In this document: piece after piece, positions 61,933-64,000 of the stretch
How the letters are laid out: every line of letters begins with the position of its first letter
Position numbering within the stretch: position 1 is the stretch's first letter
Made by a program: the position numbers and the translations under genes
Assembly (NCBI GenBank): GCA_944324845.1
Contig: CALUXX010000001.1
Coordinates: 434,001 to 498,000, forward strand
Length of the DNA: 64,000 nucleotides
Origin: Candidatus Gastranaerophilales bacterium
GTDB taxonomy: Bacteria > Cyanobacteriota > Vampirovibrionia > Gastranaerophilales > Gastranaerophilaceae
Reading direction: 5' to 3'
The notes under the pieces: generated by a model
Database searches by the model: none
Seen by the model: only the letters and a program-made list of their open reading frames with translations
What the model was told of the DNA's origin: nothing

Positions 61933-62900
61933 TTAATAATTCCTTGTGTTTTACTTTTATTATAAAGTGTTTTAATCCTTTTAGCTAAGCCTATGGCATT
62001 TAAACCATAATATTCTAATAGTGCATCAGAATTTCCACTTTGTCCAAATTCATCGTTAATTCCTATCCTATGAACCTTTACAGGATAATTTTCTGATAAA
62101 GCTTCACATATAGCAGAACCCAAACCTCCAATAATTGAATGGTTTTCAACAGTGATTACAAAATTTGTTTTCTTTGCACTTTCAACAACTGTTTCAACAT
62201 CAAGAGGTTTTACAACAGGAACATTTATTACTTCAATAGAAATATTTTCTTTTTTCAATTCCTCTACTGCTAATAGAACCTCAGATAAAGTTTCTCCATT
62301 TGTAAATATAGATATATCATTTCCTTCCTCTAAAATGTTAGCTTTATTAAATTTGAAATGGTAATGTTCATCATAAATATCCGGAACATTTGTTCTGGCA
62401 ATTCTTATATACATAGGACCATCATGCAATGAAGCATACTTTATAACTTCCTCACATTCTCTACAATCTGCCGGAACTATTACACTCATATTTGGAATAC
62501 TTCTCATCAATGAAATATCCTCTAAAGCCTGATGTGTTGCTCCATCTTCCCCTACTGTTATACCGCCATGCGTTCCAACAATTTTCACGTTGAACTTAGG
62601 ATAACAAACAGCATTTCTAATTTGGTCATAAGTTCTACCTGTCGCAAACATCGCAAAACTTGCAACAAAAGGAATTTTTCCTTCTGAAGCTAATCCTGCA
62701 GCTGTTGCTATCATGTCTTGTTCCGCTATTCCGGAATTAAAAAAGCGTTCCGGAAATTTGTCTGCAAACATTTTTGTTTGCGTAGAGCATGCCAAATCTG
62801 CGTCCATGACAACAATTTTTTCGTTTACATCTCCTAAATCAGCTAAAGTTTTTCCAAAAACTTTTCTGATTGAATTTTTGTTTTTTTGATCTATCTTCAT
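61929..62900 (-). CDS. Transketolase, C-terminal subunit
   Basis: A 323-residue split-transketolase C-terminal half (pyrimidine-binding plus C-terminal domains): FNSGIAEQDMIATAAGLASEG, GTHGGITVGEDGATHQALED and VITVENHSIIGGLGSAICE. In most genomes the N-terminal subunit gene is directly upstream; here the upstream DNA is intergenic and the next gene points away. It is transcriptionally linked to ftsEX by 4-bp overlap. Confidence 0.93.
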   Translation of the reverse strand: MKIDQKNKNSIRKVFGKTLADLGDVNEKIVVMDADLACSTQTKMFADKFPERFFNSGIAEQDMIATAAGLASEGKIPFVASFAMFATGRTYDQIRNAVCYPKFNVKIVGTHGGITVGEDGATHQALEDISLMRSIPNMSVIVPADCRECEEVIKYASLHDGPMYIRIARTNVPDIYDEHYHFKFNKANILEEGNDISIFTNGETLSEVLLAVEELKKENISIEVINVPVVKPLDVETVVESAKKTNFVITVENHSIIGGLGSAICEALSENYPVKVHRIGINDEFGQSGNSDALLEYYGLNAIGLAKRIKTLYNKSKTQGIIK

Positions 62901-63158
62901 CTATATCCTCAAGTATATCCACTATCTGGGCGATTTTTACCCCTAACAAACATTATTTTAGCATAAAAAATTTTATCTTTCCAATGTTAATTATCCTCAA
63001 AATCAGACAGGGCGCAATTACCCTCATATAAACAGTTTCCAAATTTTATGTAAAGTTTTATTAAAAATCTTAGAAAAAATAGCAATATTTTATCTTCACC
63101 TACATTTAAACGGTAGAATAGTAATAGACTAAATTTTATAAAAGGAAAGGAAATTTAA

Positions 63159-64000
63159 ATGATTCAAGTTCCATGTGTACCGATGGCTCCATACGGATAT
63201 CAACAACAGCCAGCAGTTATGCCGGTACAGCAACAACAACCAAAATTAAATGCAGTTAACATTGAAATTAACAACCCTACAGTAGGCGGTGCAGCACAAC
63301 AACCACAATATGCACAAACAACTATGCCATATTATAATTATCCGCAGGCACCAATTTATACTTATCCAACGGCGCAAAATATCCCAGCATATTATCCGCC
63401 GCAAATTCCGGTTTGTGACCCAAATGCAACAGTAGCATCAATTCCACAGGCTCCACAACCAGTTCCGGCACCTGCGCCAGCACCAGCACCGGCTCCAGTT
63501 CAAGCTCCAGCACCAGCTCCTGCGCCTGCAGCAGCTCCAGTTGCTCCAGCTCCAACTGTAAACGCACCTCAAGTTAATTACAATGCACCTGTTCCTCCTG
63601 CAGTTGTTGAAACAACTCAACAACAAGCTCCTGAAGTTCCGGCTCCAGTAGTTTCTAAACCTGAAGCTCAAGCAGTAGAACAAAAACCAGAAGTTGTTCC
63701 TTCTGAAAATATCGCACCTCAAGTTGATATAAATGCTTTTATTGCTAAATTAACTAACCCGGATTTTGAAACTCAAGCAGCTGGTATGGAAGAAATCGCT
63801 AACTTAGTTAAAACTGCACCGGAAAAAGCAACTGAATTGCTTGAACCAAAAGTTTTTGAAGCTTTAACTAACATTGTTAACGCTGATTCTTCTAAATTAG
63901 CAGGACCTACTAAAGAACAACTTGAAGCTAGAGAAAAAATTATAACTGGTAAAGAATATACAGAAGCAGAAAAACAGCTTGCTAACACTATAACTCCAAA
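63159..64000 (+). CDS. Pro/Ala/Gln-rich protein with helical repeats (partial, 3' truncated)
   Basis: Runs off the right edge with 280 codons visible. Start at 63159 after AAAGGAAAGGAAA. Residues 1-100 are Pro/Gln/Tyr-rich (PYGYQQQPAVMPVQQQQ). About 105-195 are Pro-Ala repeats (PAPAPAPAPAP, then VPAPVV). From about 205 a helical region with HEAT-like appearance follows (NPDFETQAAGMEEIANLVK). No signal peptide at the start. Function unknown; the 258 bp before it show no clear promoter. Confidence 0.65.
   Translation, partial: MIQVPCVPMAPYGYQQQPAVMPVQQQQPKLNAVNIEINNPTVGGAAQQPQYAQTTMPYYNYPQAPIYTYPTAQNIPAYYPPQIPVCDPNATVASIPQAPQPVPAPAPAPAPAPVQAPAPAPAPAAAPVAPAPTVNAPQVNYNAPVPPAVVETTQQQAPEVPAPVVSKPEAQAVEQKPEVVPSENIAPQVDINAFIAKLTNPDFETQAAGMEEIANLVKTAPEKATELLEPKVFEALTNIVNADSSKLAGPTKEQLEAREKIITGKEYTEAEKQLANTITP

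Overview
The window reads as a low-GC chromosome segment of a Gram-negative-type, non-photosynthetic relative of cyanobacteria, most like the gut Gastranaerophilales (Melainabacteria / Vampirovibrionia). This is an inference. It rests on strong AT bias, a short cyanobacterial-type four-domain ribosomal protein S1, a bacterial Ski2-like helicase, tandem YggT genes, an MlaD/MCE lipid-transport protein that implies an outer membrane, the MEP-pathway gene ispH, and many predicted proteins with no family I recognise. I see no phage, integrase, insertion sequence or CRISPR array.

Layout. 1-3.6 kb: end of an unknown gene, two YggT-type membrane proteins and the TrkA/TrkH potassium uptake pair. 3.6-6.1 kb (minus): obgE, a small zinc-ribbon gene and a YtqA-type radical SAM gene. 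6.2-9.1 kb: ribE-ribBA and an acetyltransferase. 9.1-15.3 kb: three large unrecognised proteins. 15.4-18 kb: ispH, rpsA and a small Cys-rich exported protein. 18-23.3 kb (minus): a NAGPA-type glycosidase with a structured leader, a small unknown gene, the helicase, yajQ and a small membrane protein. 23.4-30.7 kb (plus): two small unknown genes, then a compact run of fused radical SAM/DUF2344, RNase E/G, two small membrane proteins and sdaAB-sdaAA. 30.7-34.1 kb (minus): two lineage-specific genes, folP and an MCE gene. 34.3-43.1 kb: pnp, a REC-PAS-histidine kinase with a NarL-type regulator, an exported coiled-coil protein, a GIY-YIG gene, nadK and ftsZ. 43.1-49.8 kb: an accessory-looking stretch with tRNA-Leu, unknown secreted and cytoplasmic proteins, an XRE regulator, a palindromic repeat, a three-tRNA operon and rpmE. 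49.9-53.7 kb: a very large surface protein. 53.9-62.9 kb: flippase, rimO, a U32 protein, an isochorismatase-like hydrolase, ftsEX with a degenerate REC-GGDEF protein, and a transketolase C-terminal subunit. The window ends inside a Pro/Ala/Gln-rich protein.

How it fits together. RNA decay is well represented (RNase E/G, PNPase, Ski2-like helicase), as are division (ftsZ, ftsE, ftsX) and riboflavin synthesis.

The most unusual items are: (1) an exported two-partner-secretion-type adhesin with about 375 residues of Asp-X dipeptide repeat that ends in a PilZ domain keeping both c-di-GMP-binding motifs; (2) a short motif, hydrophobic-[N/S/V]-F-x-[G/S/A], near the N-terminus of five otherwise unrelated unknown proteins; (3) three housekeeping genes (ribE, nadK, the U32 gene) with an extended -10 box exactly 8 nt before the ATG and no normal Shine-Dalgarno site, which predicts near-leaderless mRNAs; (4) a Rho-independent terminator whose stem contains the folP start codon.
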